Assembly (NCBI RefSeq): GCF_002844535.1
Contig: NZ_PJNH01000002.1
Location: 62,001-126,000 of the forward strand
Origin: Halalkalibacillus sediminis
Lineage (GTDB): Bacteria > Bacillota > Bacilli > Bacillales > Alkalibacillaceae
Length of the DNA: 64,000 nucleotides
Direction of reading: 5' to 3'
The position numbers were made by a program, and so were the translations under genes. The notes under the pieces were generated by a model. That model saw nothing but the letters and a program-made list of their open reading frames with translations, made no database searches and was not told the DNA's origin. How positions within the stretch are numbered: position 1 is the stretch's first letter; every line of letters begins with the position of its first letter. Positions 8,862 to 17,809 of the stretch are shown in pieces.

Positions 8862-9356
8862 ATGAGGAGATTAGTTTTAATACTATCTATATTTTTTATG
8901 TTGGCATTTGGATTATTTGCATGCGGAACAGATAATAGTGGTCAATCTAACAGCAACGAAAGACCAAATGATACCGAAGATACTAAGCAAGAGGGTGATT
9001 TTGAGGTATCTATAAATGTTGAAAATGAAAACGAAAACCCCGAAGTTCATGCCACGATCACTTATATAGGAGAAAAAGAGCAAAAGAATATTTACCACGG
9101 AGGAAGTATATTTTTCTTTAATATTTATCAGGTAAATGGTGATTTCGAACATATTGGAGGAATGAACGAGCCATTACTGACCACAACACTTAAGAAAGAT
9201 GAAGTTCATAAAGTGGAATTTGACCATCCTAGCTTAGATGAGTTAGAAACTGGGGAGTATGAATTTGAAGCAATTGCTGATTTTTCGTTGGATAAGGATA
9301 ACTATATAGATAACAAAAGAGAAATAACTGTTTCAAAGATCGTAAATATTAAATAA
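8862..9356 (+). CDS. predicted lipoprotein
   Basis: About 164 residues. An N-terminal basic/hydrophobic signal ends in the lipobox L-F-A-C, predicting lipid attachment at the outer face of the membrane. The linker after Cys is rich in Asn, Ser, Asp and Glu, then comes a beta-rich domain. It resembles no named family that I can identify. Start ATG 8862 is chosen over GTG 8850, since AAAGGTGG sits 8 bases upstream of the ATG. Confidence 0.7.
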   Translation: MRRLVLILSIFFMLAFGLFACGTDNSGQSNSNERPNDTEDTKQEGDFEVSINVENENENPEVHATITYIGEKEQKNIYHGGSIFFFNIYQVNGDFEHIGGMNEPLLTTTLKKDEVHKVEFDHPSLDELETGEYEFEAIADFSLDKDNYIDNKREITVSKIVNIK

Positions 9357-9385
9357 GTGATTAATGCAATGGAGCGTTCTGAAAC

Positions 9386-9448
9386 TTCAGGGAACAGCAT
9401 TCGAATTTCAGGGAGCCACCCACAAACTTCAGGGTACCGAATTCAACA
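9386..9448 (+). repeat. three-unit tandem repeat, exact 21-bp period
   Basis: The heptamer TTCAGGG occurs at 9386, 9407 and 9428, exactly 21 bases apart, with weaker similarity across the rest of each unit (A-rich before, C-rich after). It lies in the non-coding stretch after the lipoprotein gene. The open frame across it (9357-9644) has no ribosome binding site and simply mirrors the repeat. A larger array with the same period is at 56218. Confidence 0.6.
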
Positions 9449-9505
9449 AGACTTTTTGCAGTTCAAGCGCCCCTGTGTGCTAATCTTTATGAATTATCTA
9501 ATGAC

Positions 9506-9533
9506 AAAGAGAGCCGATGTGCTCTCTTTTTTT
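9506..9533 (+). terminator. rho-independent terminator
   Basis: AAAGAGAGC, a 6-base loop and GCTCTCTTT followed by T7. It lies about 150 bases after the lipoprotein gene and before the GntR operon. Confidence 0.75.
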
Positions 9534-9651
9534 ATTGGAGTATATTTGACCTGCATAAAAATCTTGATTCTTGTTAGCGTTATGCTATTATGGTTATATA
9601 CTAAACTATATAACCATATAAATGAAAGTGATAAAAGGTGGTGATTCCACG

Positions 9652-10035
9652 TTGAAGAAGGAATTTGATGAAGGGAAGCCCATATTCCAGCAAGTTCGTG
9701 AACAGATAGAAGATCAAATTGTAAATGATCAGCTTCAAGAAGGGGATCAGGCACCATCCACGACTCAGCTCGTCAACTTTTACAAAATCAATCATGTAAC
9801 CGTGGCAAAAGGTGTGAATCAGCTTGTCGATGAAGGCATTTTGTACAAAAAACGAGGTGTAGGTATGTTCGTGGAAGAAGGGGCTAAGGAAAAACTGGTT
9901 CAGAAGCGGAAGAGTGCTTTCATGGATACTTATGTCGTTCGATTAGTTCGAGAGGCAGATAAACTGGGGATTTCTGAAAATGAGGTTTTCGATATGATCA
10001 AGAAAGTGAAAGGGAGTGGTTCAGATGACAGTTAA
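9652..10035 (+). CDS. GntR-family (YtrA subfamily) transcriptional regulator
   Basis: About 127 residues: an N-terminal winged helix (PIFQQVREQIEDQIV, then the recognition region VNFYKINHVTVAKGVNQLVDEGIL) and the very short C-terminal tail of the YtrA subgroup, which usually represses an adjacent ABC transporter operon. TTG 9652 is chosen because AAAGGTGG precedes it; ATG 9622 lacks a site. Its 3' end overlaps the ATPase start at 10025, so regulator and transporter are one operon, probably autoregulated. Confidence 0.85.
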   Translation: MKKEFDEGKPIFQQVREQIEDQIVNDQLQEGDQAPSTTQLVNFYKINHVTVAKGVNQLVDEGILYKKRGVGMFVEEGAKEKLVQKRKSAFMDTYVVRLVREADKLGISENEVFDMIKKVKGSGSDDS

Positions 10036-10897
10036 GATAGAAGCTCAACATATTTCATTAAATTATAAAGGATTTAAGGCCTTAAAGGATATATCATTTA
10101 GCATTGAAGGCGGGAAAATTATTGGACTTATTGGTAGGAATGGCGCAGGGAAGACGTCGTTATTATCTATAATCTCCGCATTTCAGTATACTCCGGAAGG
10201 TTCTCTTCGTGTAAATGGAGAAGAAGTTTTTGAAAATGCAAAGGTTATGCGAGATATTGCCTTTCTTTATGATGCTGATTACTCGGATCAGACGGAGAAT
10301 GTGAAGGATATGCTTGATACCGTCAAAAAGTATCGCCCTTATTACGATGAAGAGTATGCGATGCACCTCGTGAAAAGATTTAAATTGCCACTCGATAAGG
10401 CAGCGAATAAACTTTCGAAAGGAATGCAGTCAGCATTGAATGTCACGATGGGACTGGCTAGCCGTGCGCCTATTACAATTTTCGATGAAGTTTATTTAGG
10501 GATGGACGCTCCAACTAGAAATATTTTTTATAAGGAATTACTTGAAGACCAAGAGAAACATCCTCGAACCTTTATTTTATCTACTCATTTGGTTTCTGAG
10601 ATGGATTATCTTTTTGATGAAATCGTAATGATCCATGACGGGAAGCTTTTATTGCACGAAAATTATGGGTCGTTAGTTGAAAAGGGAGTTTCGGTTACAG
10701 GTCACCACAAGAAAGTGGATGAATTCGTGGAAAATAAAGAGATTCTCAATGAAGAGAAGCTTGGAACGACGAAATCGGTGACCATTTTTGGTGAATTAAG
10801 TGAAGAGGAACTAGAATTTGCAAGAAAAGACGGCTTGGAAATTGGTCCAGTTTCTCTTCAAGACTTGTTTATTCATCTTACAGGAGGTGAGGAATAA
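10025..10897 (+). CDS. ABC transporter ATP-binding protein (YtrB-like)
   Basis: About 290 residues. Walker A is GRNGAGKT (37-44), the signature appears as LSKGMQSAL and Walker B as ITIFDEVYLGMD, with the switch His in STHLVSEM. The Ser-Lys-Gly signature is typical of export-type or regulatory ABC units. ATG 10025 has GGGAG 8 bases upstream; GTG 10016 is an alternative. It is translationally coupled with the regulator before it and the permease after it (TAATG overlap). It likely energises extrusion or sensing of a cell-wall-active compound, by analogy with YtrBCDEF. Confidence 0.85.
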   Translation: MTVKIEAQHISLNYKGFKALKDISFSIEGGKIIGLIGRNGAGKTSLLSIISAFQYTPEGSLRVNGEEVFENAKVMRDIAFLYDADYSDQTENVKDMLDTVKKYRPYYDEEYAMHLVKRFKLPLDKAANKLSKGMQSALNVTMGLASRAPITIFDEVYLGMDAPTRNIFYKELLEDQEKHPRTFILSTHLVSEMDYLFDEIVMIHDGKLLLHENYGSLVEKGVSVTGHHKKVDEFVENKEILNEEKLGTTKSVTIFGELSEEELEFARKDGLEIGPVSLQDLFIHLTGGEE

Positions 10898-11601
10898 TGA
10901 TGTGGAAAAAAGTGACGGGTGATATGTTATTTGAGCAGATGAAATGGGTAGTAATTTATGTTTTTTTCATCATATTTTTTCACATAGCATTACTGATTTT
11001 AGCTGTGAACTATGATTTCGAACAAGGTGATTTCCTTACTTTCTCATATGGATCCGCGCCAATTGTTATGTTGATTGTTGGATTAATGAGTGCTTATACA
11101 TTTTTGCCGATTTTAGTTAACCATGGAGTCACTAGAAAGGATTACTTTATAGGGGGAGCGATATCAGGAGCAGGTGTTTCTATTATTTTAGCGTTGGTTG
11201 CTACAGTAATTTCGCTCGCCGGATATGGAGTTTGGGGATTGCTGAACATACAATATGAAATGGATTCCCTGGTAAACAAAATGGGCGGAAACTGGTTGTC
11301 TGCCATCATCTTTTATAGTGTATCAATATTGATCGTCTATTACATTGGCTGGTTGATCGGTGTGGGATACTATCGTTACGGGTGGAAGAAAGGCTTCTTC
11401 TTTATAGGAGTGGCAATCGTGTTGATGATGGTGACGGATTTCCTATGGGAAGGAGATATTTATAAAGGCTTTGCAGATTGGTTGCCATTTGCCGGAAGTG
11501 AATTTTCTTTACCGATTTCTTTACTAGGATCCGCTGTTTTGATTACAATTCTTTTAGTTGTCATTAGAAGAATAACGAAATATGTATCTATTAAGTTGTA
11601 A
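10897..11601 (+). CDS. ABC transporter membrane protein
   Basis: 234 residues with six predicted membrane helices in the ABC-2 style: a first helix near residue 18, a pair at 50-100, then helices at about 130, 160 and 205. No extracellular domain. It starts within the TAATG overlap with the ATPase gene. The substrate is not evident. The operon ends at a bidirectional terminator at 11664. Confidence 0.75.
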   Translation: MMWKKVTGDMLFEQMKWVVIYVFFIIFFHIALLILAVNYDFEQGDFLTFSYGSAPIVMLIVGLMSAYTFLPILVNHGVTRKDYFIGGAISGAGVSIILALVATVISLAGYGVWGLLNIQYEMDSLVNKMGGNWLSAIIFYSVSILIVYYIGWLIGVGYYRYGWKKGFFFIGVAIVLMMVTDFLWEGDIYKGFADWLPFAGSEFSLPISLLGSAVLITILLVVIRRITKYVSIKL

Positions 11602-11663
11602 AGGATGGTATTTGGCCAAAGTATTGCGCCATTATTGGCTCAAATAAGCCTGATTTAATGAAG

Positions 11664-11689
11664 AAAAGCAGCCACATCGGCTGCTTTTT
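11664..11689. terminator. bidirectional rho-independent terminator
   Basis: AAAAGCAGCC, a 5-base loop and GGCTGCTTTTT. It can end the ABC operon on the plus strand and the small ORF/UspA transcript on the minus strand. Confidence 0.8.
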
Positions 11690-11699
11690 GTATGAGTGT

Positions 11700-11777
11700 T
11701 TATAATAGCGAAATGATAAAACCAATTACTACGATTAAACCGATAACCATTAAAATTGTACGGATCAAGTTACTCAC
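11700..11777 (-). CDS. candidate 25-residue single-helix membrane protein
   Basis: Reading MSNLIRTILMVIGLIVVIGFIISLL, one membrane helix with a short basic head. GTG 11777 or TTG 11768 could start it: the SD-like GGACGGTGAG places TTG at good spacing, whereas GTG is too close to AAAAGGA. It lies 72 bases downstream of UspA on the same strand and just before the shared terminator, which supports cotranscription. Low-complexity hydrophobic ORFs arise by chance, so the call is tentative. Confidence 0.4.
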   Translation of the reverse strand: MSNLIRTILMVIGLIVVIGFIISLL

Positions 11778-11849
11778 CGTCCTTTTCGATTGTTGCTTAT
11801 CAATTCCCCCAGGAAGAGAACTTTTAAACATTTTTCGAGAAGGACGTGC

Positions 11850-12272
11850 CTATTTGACTATCATGACCGGGCAATTTACTCGCTTAGCGACCTTGTGGCT
11901 GACGCTACCTAGCACCATGCTTTGTAAATTGTTTCGGCCACGACTACCTAGTACTACACAGTCGAACATATGCCCATTAGCATACTCGACAATGGTGGGT
12001 CCTGGTTCACCTTGCAAGATCACTACCTCATAAGGGATTTTCTTTTCTTCTAATAAACCTTCGATATCTTTAAGTCGCTCGCGACGTTTTTTCGCGATCA
12101 TGTCCTTGTCTCCAGTATGAAGCACATCTGCTTTGGACTTGGACGGGCTAATAGAATACACAACCTCAATAACACTTTCTGGATTGTCTCTTTCTAATAA
12201 TCCTATGGCATGTTCTGTTGCACGGAAAGAGTGCTCAGAACCATCTGCTGCTACGAGTACACGTTTATACAT
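11850..12272 (-). CDS. universal stress protein (UspA family)
   Basis: 140 residues, single Usp domain. N-terminal RVLVAADGSEHS and the C-terminal nucleotide-binding motif GSRGRNNLQSMVLGSVS (G-2x-G-9x-G-S type) indicate the ATP-binding subgroup. Cytoplasmic. It lies downstream of a SulP transporter on the same strand, a pairing seen often in bacteria, but a terminator at 12352 separates them. It may adjust the transporter or report energy state (inference). Confidence 0.9.
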   Translation of the reverse strand: MYKRVLVAADGSEHSFRATEHAIGLLERDNPESVIEVVYSISPSKSKADVLHTGDKDMIAKKRRERLKDIEGLLEEKKIPYEVVILQGEPGPTIVEYANGHMFDCVVLGSRGRNNLQSMVLGSVSHKVAKRVNCPVMIVK

Positions 12273-12351
12273 AAAATCCCCTCTTCTAATTGACCTTTTC
12301 AGTCATTGTATGATTTTTCAGACAAATAGTAAAGATTATTCATTCCTAAAA

Positions 12352-12383
12352 AAAAGTGGCTATCATCCGGAATAGCCACTTTT
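12352..12383. terminator. rho-independent terminator after SulP gene
   Basis: 12-bp stem AAAAGTGGCTAT / ATAGCCACTTTT with an 8-base loop. On the minus strand it follows the SulP stop closely; the upstream A run gives a U tail in that direction. Confidence 0.8.
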
Positions 12384-12390
12384 AGATTAT

Positions 12391-13851
12391 CTAATGGGAG
12401 GAAGCTTTGCTAAGCCCCCCGATTTTGTTTTTAAGTTGTTTGCTCTCATTATTCATACCTTTATAGGCTACTTCGATACCTTGTTGCTCGAATTTTGCTT
12501 CTATTTTATCGAGTGCATTAATCGCAGAGTCGTCCCAAAGGTGAGCCTGAGAAAGATCTAGTACCACTCGATCAATCTCTTGGTTGTAATCGAATCTTTT
12601 CGGTAATTCCGAAACTGAAGCGAAGAACAATTGCCCATGGATCGCATAAATCTTTTCAGTTTGAGCATCGTTCATTTTTTCTTCAATTGATACTTTCGAA
12701 ATTTTAGCTGCGAAGAAGATCGCGCTTAGTAAAACCCCTGCTAATACACCTTTAGATAAATCGTGTGTGATGACAACTGTACCAACAGTAACTACCATTA
12801 CAGTGGCGTCCGATTTTGGTACGCGGTGAATGTTAGTGAGAGAGCTCCAATCGAACGTACCGATCGAAACCATGATCATAACCCCTGCTAAGGCTGCCAT
12901 CGGAATCTGAACGACGACATTACCTAATGCAATAATCAAGAACATCAGGAAGACTCCGGCAACAAGAGAGGATAGACGTCCTGTCCCACCTGATTTCACG
13001 TTGATGACCGACTGTCCGATCATCGCACAACCAGCCATACCACCAAAGAAACCTGTAACGACGTTAGCGTAACCTTGTCCGCGACATTCTTTGTTCTTAT
13101 CACTTTCTGTATCTGTCATATCATCAACAATCGACGCTGTTAATAAAGTCTCCAATTGTCCAACAATCGTTAATGCCAACGCATAAGGGAAGATAATTGC
13201 TAGAGTTTCAAATGTTAAAGGAATTTGTGGCAACATGAACATTGGTAATGTTTGAGTCAATGAGCCTAAATCCCCTACAGTTTTCACGCCAAAGTTGGCA
13301 AAGATTGCAATAGCTGTTACCACTACGATTGCAACTAGGGTTGAAGGAACTGCTTTAGTAATCTTCGGTAAAATATAAATGATTGCTAGAGTAAGTGCGA
13401 CTAACGCATACATGATCCATGTTTCACCAACAAAATGTTGTAGTTGGGAAGTGAAAATCAGAATCGCAAGAGCATTTACGAAGCCAATCATGACTGAGCG
13501 CGGCACGAACTTCATCACTTTTGATAATTTGAAGACACCAAATAAAATCTGTAGAATCCCTGTTAAAATAGTTGCTGCTAATAAATATTCCAAACCATAA
13601 TCTGCAACTAATGTAATCATCAGAAGTGCCATGGCACCAGTAGCTGCAGAAATCATTCCTGGTCGACCGCCAACGAAGGCAATCACCACGGCGATACAAA
13701 AGGAGGCATACAGGCCGACCATTGGGTCTACACCTGCAATGATGGAAAAAGCAATTGCTTCAGGAATCAAAGCTAACGCTACCACCATGCCTGCTAATAT
13801 ATCTCCTCTTACGTTTCCAAACCATTCTCGTTTAATTGTTTCTAAATTCAA
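12391..13851 (-). CDS. SulP-family anion transporter with STAS domain
   Basis: 486 residues. The N-terminal Sulfate_transp core (about 1-390) begins with [27 protein letters not shown], the SLC26/SulP signature of helix 1, and has 12-14 membrane segments; a C-terminal STAS domain (about 395-486, [22 protein letters not shown]) follows. Family members carry sulfate, bicarbonate (BicA, Na+-dependent) or dicarboxylates. A bicarbonate role is plausible in a halophile but not provable here. Minus-strand unit with UspA downstream. Confidence 0.9.
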   Translation of the reverse strand: MNLETIKREWFGNVRGDILAGMVVALALIPEAIAFSIIAGVDPMVGLYASFCIAVVIAFVGGRPGMISAATGAMALLMITLVADYGLEYLLAATILTGILQILFGVFKLSKVMKFVPRSVMIGFVNALAILIFTSQLQHFVGETWIMYALVALTLAIIYILPKITKAVPSTLVAIVVVTAIAIFANFGVKTVGDLGSLTQTLPMFMLPQIPLTFETLAIIFPYALALTIVGQLETLLTASIVDDMTDTESDKNKECRGQGYANVVTGFFGGMAGCAMIGQSVINVKSGGTGRLSSLVAGVFLMFLIIALGNVVVQIPMAALAGVMIMVSIGTFDWSSLTNIHRVPKSDATVMVVTVGTVVITHDLSKGVLAGVLLSAIFFAAKISKVSIEEKMNDAQTEKIYAIHGQLFFASVSELPKRFDYNQEIDRVVLDLSQAHLWDDSAINALDKIEAKFEQQGIEVAYKGMNNESKQLKNKIGGLSKASSH

Positions 13852-14013
13852 TTCTCCACCTCTTCTTTAGTATTTGTTCTCCGTGCAAGCAAACAGAATA
13901 ATCTTAGCACAGGAATGGTTTTTTTGGAAATCGTCATGTAAGCGTATGTCATCGGGTGTATGCTTCAAATTCCTTCAATTTATTACGATTTTCGACCAAA
14001 CTTTAAAATATAA

Positions 14014-14043
14014 AAAACCTCCAACAAATTTGTTGGAGGTTTT
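14014..14043. terminator. rho-independent terminator
   Basis: AAAACCTCCAACA / TGTTGGAGGTTTT with loop AATT. On the minus strand it follows the transglutaminase gene (stop at 14055) and ends the ATP-grasp operon. Confidence 0.85.
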
Positions 14044-14054
14044 CGTCTTAATAT

Positions 14055-14906
14055 CTAGGAATCTAATAAGGTGCAACTGACATTGACAGTTAAGGTTTGG
14101 CCACCGCCTCTGTATACTCCCTGAAGTGGGCTTACATCGTCGTAATCACGGCCTGTGCCGATTCTGACGTGATTTTCTAATGCTTCTACATTGTTTGTCG
14201 GATCAAGTCCACACCATCCGATTCCAGGTACAATCACTTCTACCCACGCGTGAGTGGCTGAATCTCCTACTAGTGCTGAATCTTCACCTACATAAAGATA
14301 CCCACTGACATACCGGCATGGGACCAAGTTCGCTCGCAAAATCCCTAGCATGACGTGAGCAAAATCTTGACACACTCCTGCTTGATTATTGATGGAATCC
14401 TTTGCTTGGGTTTTCACGTCTGACGCCTCAGTATCATATACGTAGTTTTCATGGATATATTTCATGACATCTAAAGAATATTGGATCGGGTTTGTATTTT
14501 CCCCAATAATTTGATTGATTGCTTCCACCTGTTCTTTATTGATGAACGTATAATTCGTCTGATTCAAATAAGCTAAATAATGTTGGTGGAACAATTCAGA
14601 ATGATAAATATTCCTCATTTCTGGGGAATACTCCATCCGGTGAATGAATGGGCTTTTTTGAATACTGACTATTGAAGTCGTTTTCACTTCAAGATTTTCA
14701 TGGATTTCGGGGATAAAGAATTTTTCAACTGTATTACCCCATAGATCCACGTGCTCTCTTGTGACCGCAGTAGGATTGATTTCTGTTCGGTAAGACAGTA
14801 ACCGTTGGCATTCATCTGTTCTTGGTTTCAATCGAATATGATTCAGGCTTTGGTCGACTGGAGTATCATAATGAAATTTATTGATGTGTTCAATCTGGTA
14901 TTTCAT
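14055..14906 (-). CDS. transglutaminase-like cysteine peptidase, ATP-grasp cluster
   Basis: 283 residues. An N-terminal beta-rich domain (about 1-80, MKYQIEHINKFHYDTPV) is the Bact_transglu_N type; the core has the triad C179 (AGVCQDFAH), H219 (ATHAWVEV) and D235 (GLDPTN). Such proteins cleave peptides or isopeptides rather than crosslink them. It is third in an operon with a circularly permuted ATP-grasp enzyme and an alpha-E protein, 15 bases after the latter. Predicted to hydrolyse or transfer the peptide made by the ATP-grasp ligase; no substrate is established. Confidence 0.9.
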   Translation of the reverse strand: MKYQIEHINKFHYDTPVDQSLNHIRLKPRTDECQRLLSYRTEINPTAVTREHVDLWGNTVEKFFIPEIHENLEVKTTSIVSIQKSPFIHRMEYSPEMRNIYHSELFHQHYLAYLNQTNYTFINKEQVEAINQIIGENTNPIQYSLDVMKYIHENYVYDTEASDVKTQAKDSINNQAGVCQDFAHVMLGILRANLVPCRYVSGYLYVGEDSALVGDSATHAWVEVIVPGIGWCGLDPTNNVEALENHVRIGTGRDYDDVSPLQGVYRGGGQTLTVNVSCTLLDS

Positions 14907-14921
14907 AGAGGCCTTCCTCTC

Positions 14922-15908
14922 TCAAGTTTGCTTCTGATAAGCCCCATTTACTTTCGGGTCTACTAAATAATATGTTCTAGAAAAAATATCGCCTATCTGA
15001 TTACAATGTTGTTTGAAATTATTTAAAAAATCAATCATTTCATCCATCGATGAGCCTTGGATTCTTAGTTCTTCTAAATCAGCTTTAACTTCATCTAAAA
15101 TTCTGAACAGAGATTCAGAGTAAAGGGAAACCTGTCCGCCTTCCATTTCAGATATCGCCTGCTGCACATGTTCAATACAGTAAACGATTGATCTTGGGAA
15201 TGTATGGTCTGAAATAAGGAACGTCAAAACGTCTTCACCTTTGATCGATGGTGGATATTTTTTTAAAAATGCTTGGTGACCATTGACGAAATGCAATGTT
15301 CTTAAGCTGTGATAATAAAATGTCTCATCTTGATCTATTGCATCTTCTTTTAATTTTTCACACATCATGGTTAGGATGCGTGAAGTTTTTTCTGCACGTT
15401 CAAGACATTTTCCTATTTGTAAAAATGTATAACTATCCCCTCGTAATAAGGAAGATTCAATAATTCCCTGTGTAGTGAATGAGGACTGGATCAACTGTTT
15501 CAACAAATTGTCCACGTCTTTTAGTGTCCAGTCAGTCGAGTCGACATCTTTACTGTTCCAATAGCAGTCATTCAAATGTTCCCAAAGCTCTGTAGGGATG
15601 ATTTCTCGAGTAGACTTGGCATTGTCTCTTGCAATTCTTAAGATCTGTTGTAACGAATTCATATTGTTCTGATCGAAAGTCAAGTATTGAACTATTGATG
15701 AAGGTTCTAATTTCTCATTATTGAGTACGTAATCTTCGTAAGATGAACAGATATCGATGATCTCTTCCCAATCCTTATAGGCAAGTGCTTTTGTATCATC
15801 TGCTTCTAACATATCAATTAATCTTGTGGATAAAATCCTTGAATTATTTTCAGCGCGTTCAATATTTTTAGCCATCCAATACAGTGAATCTGCCACACGA
15901 CTTAACAT
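14922..15908 (-). CDS. alpha-E domain protein
   Basis: 328 residues, nearly all alpha-helical, opening with MLSRVADSLYWMAKNIERAENNSRIL, the hallmark of the alpha-E family (DUF403). It has no recognisable catalytic motif. It always travels with circularly permuted ATP-grasp and transglutaminase genes, so a scaffold or adaptor role has been suggested (established context, unproven function). Its start is separated from the upstream ATP-grasp gene by 128 bases that hold copy A of the two-hairpin repeat. Confidence 0.9.
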   Translation of the reverse strand: MLSRVADSLYWMAKNIERAENNSRILSTRLIDMLEADDTKALAYKDWEEIIDICSSYEDYVLNNEKLEPSSIVQYLTFDQNNMNSLQQILRIARDNAKSTREIIPTELWEHLNDCYWNSKDVDSTDWTLKDVDNLLKQLIQSSFTTQGIIESSLLRGDSYTFLQIGKCLERAEKTSRILTMMCEKLKEDAIDQDETFYYHSLRTLHFVNGHQAFLKKYPPSIKGEDVLTFLISDHTFPRSIVYCIEHVQQAISEMEGGQVSLYSESLFRILDEVKADLEELRIQGSSMDEMIDFLNNFKQHCNQIGDIFSRTYYLVDPKVNGAYQKQT

Positions 15909-15930
15909 ATATGACTCATCCTTTCTGCAG

Positions 15931-16022
15931 TACTTTAAGAATGTTTAACTTTGTTAAAGGGTTAAAGTATATGAAAAACTAGTGCTTTCGCTATTAGGAC
16001 TTGGCGAGAAGCCAAGTTTTTC
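15931..16022 (+). repeat. two-hairpin interspersed repeat, copy A
   Basis: 92 bp. The first 39 bp form an interrupted palindrome (TACTTTAA ... TTAAAGTA enclosing TTTAAC ttt GTTAAA); the second half is a hairpin bounded by GAAAAAC and GTTTTTC, here with several mismatches. The first 30 bases are identical in copies B (34696) and C (37301). It sits between the ATP-grasp and alpha-E genes, antisense to them, where it could attenuate or process the operon mRNA. Confidence 0.85.
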
Positions 16023-16036
16023 CCAGTACTCTGAAT

Positions 16037-17482
16037 CTATTGGTTGCGTAACACCCATGTATCTTTACCGCCTCCACCCTGTGAGGAATTTACGACGAGC
16101 GATCCTTCTTTCAATGCGACTCGCGAAAGTCCTCCAGGTAACACATTGATTTCTTTTCCACCCATAACGAACACTCTTAAGTCGATATGGCAAGGATAAA
16201 ATCGATTGTTTTGGAATGCAGGCATTCGTGAAAGCTGGATGGTCGGTTGAGCGATATATTGATGTGGTTCTTCAATAATTTTTTTACGAAAGAGTTCAAT
16301 TTCTTCCGCCGAAGCGTGTGGTCCGATCAACATATCATAACCGCCAGAAGCCCCGACATTTTTCACAACTAACTCTTCTATATGGTCGAGAACATATTCT
16401 TTTGACTCCGGATTACTTAGTAGGTAAGTATCCACATTTTTCAAAATTGGTTCTTCTTTTAAATAATAACGGATAATATCTGGAACATAGGCATAAGTCG
16501 CCTTATCATCCGCTACACCATTACCGATTCCATTCAAAATAGCTACATTCTTCTTGCGATAAGCTTCCATTAATCCTGGGACACCTAACATGGAGTCAGG
16601 TTTAAAAGCATCGGGGTCAAGATAATCATCGTCAATTCGGCGATAGATGATATCCACACGTTGTAAACCATGAATCGTTTTCATATAAACAATGTCATCT
16701 TTTACTAATAAGTCGCGACCTTCCACCAATTCGATCCCCATCTGTTGAGCTAAGAAGACATGGTCATAGTAAGCTGAATTGTACTGGCCAGGTGTTAACA
16801 GGACAGCAATTGATTGTTTAGGGTCACTGCAATTCTCAGGTGAATGACTTTTGAGTGATTCATGCATAAGAGACATTTGGTGCTCAAGAGTAGTGATTTT
16901 ATGGTGGTTGAAGAATTCTGGGAACACACGTCTCATTACAAAACGGTTCTGATAGACATAAGACATACCTGAAGGGTTACGCAGATTATCTTCAAGCACG
17001 CGGTATTCACCATTTTCATCTTTGATCAAGTCGATACCAGCTAAGAAAATATGATTTTTATTAGGAATATCTAAGTCAGATGCTTGGGCTTTATAGTAGT
17101 AGGGATTGTTTTCAATTAATTCTCGTGGAATGATCTCATCCGCCAGTATTTTCTGTTCAGTGTATATATCTTCTAAAAATAAATTCAATGCCTGAACGCG
17201 TTGGGTCATACCTTGCTTGATGTGATCCCATTGGTCTGATGTAATGATGACTGGAAGGAAATCAAACGGCATTGTTCGTTCCGTTCCTGAATTTCCACTG
17301 TAAACTGTGAAAGTAATTCCTTGTCTTAAAAAGTTGAGTTGAGCAGTCTCGCTTTTCTCATGAAGCTCCTGAGGAGTGAATTCTTGTAGGATATTATAGA
17401 ATTGTTCATAATGAGGTTTAGGGTCTCCGTTATTATTTAACATTTCATCAAAGAAGTTCTGCACTTTATATCTAGTAATCAC
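16037..17482 (-). CDS. circularly permuted type-2 ATP-grasp protein
   Basis: 481 residues of the CP_ATPgrasp_2 family. Recognisable blocks are LFLEDIYTEQKIL, LEDNLRNPSGMSYVYQNR (permuted ATP-grasp core), VLLTPGQYNSAYYDH, RRIDDDYLDP and the C-terminal DLRVFVMGG with LPGGLSRVA. The family is predicted to ligate amino acids or peptides through acyl phosphates. The start is GTG 17482 (MITRYKVQNFF), with GAGAGGGG 8 bases upstream; the longer frame to 17518 lacks a site. First gene of the operon with alpha-E and transglutaminase genes; divergent from small membrane genes. Confidence 0.9.
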   Translation of the reverse strand: MITRYKVQNFFDEMLNNNGDPKPHYEQFYNILQEFTPQELHEKSETAQLNFLRQGITFTVYSGNSGTERTMPFDFLPVIITSDQWDHIKQGMTQRVQALNLFLEDIYTEQKILADEIIPRELIENNPYYYKAQASDLDIPNKNHIFLAGIDLIKDENGEYRVLEDNLRNPSGMSYVYQNRFVMRRVFPEFFNHHKITTLEHQMSLMHESLKSHSPENCSDPKQSIAVLLTPGQYNSAYYDHVFLAQQMGIELVEGRDLLVKDDIVYMKTIHGLQRVDIIYRRIDDDYLDPDAFKPDSMLGVPGLMEAYRKKNVAILNGIGNGVADDKATYAYVPDIIRYYLKEEPILKNVDTYLLSNPESKEYVLDHIEELVVKNVGASGGYDMLIGPHASAEEIELFRKKIIEEPHQYIAQPTIQLSRMPAFQNNRFYPCHIDLRVFVMGGKEINVLPGGLSRVALKEGSLVVNSSQGGGGKDTWVLRNQ

Positions 17483-17567
17483 AGTTTGAGCCCCTCTCGT
17501 TAGAATTGAAAGATACAACTATTATACCATATTATTTTCAAAAAATTTCGAAAAAGGAGTTTACAAA

Positions 17568-17759
17568 ATGTTTTGGTATGCAACGATTGGAATAATTGTA
17601 TGCGTCATAGCACTTGTTATTACCCTTTCGCTTGGAGGAAAAAGTGACGAAGGTTATTATAAATCAACAAAAAGAAATGTGACAAACTTGTCGTTGATTT
17701 ATATAGTTACGATTATTGGAGCGTTTATCGCATTGGGATTGTTTATTTATCTGTTATGA
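17568..17759 (+). CDS. small membrane protein, two helices
   Basis: 63 residues: helix 1 (about 3-22), a hydrophilic loop GGKSDEGYYKSTKRNVTN and helix 2 (about 42-62). An excellent AAAGGAG lies 8 bases before ATG 17568. Unknown family. It is divergent from the ATP-grasp operon, with about 85 bases between the starts for two promoters. Confidence 0.7.
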   Translation: MFWYATIGIIVCVIALVITLSLGGKSDEGYYKSTKRNVTNLSLIYIVTIIGAFIALGLFIYLL

Positions 17760-17809
17760 TGAATGAAAAGTTAATTGTGGAATGACACAGCTAAGAAAGG
17801 CAGGCACCA

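Noticed and set aside
9357-9644. 95-codon plus-strand open frame
   Set aside because: Starts on a GTG without SD, crosses the 21-bp repeat and a terminator hairpin, and has no protein-like composition.
11692-12033. 113-codon plus-strand frame across the UspA gene
   Set aside because: Antisense shadow of UspA and of the small membrane peptide; GTG start has no SD.
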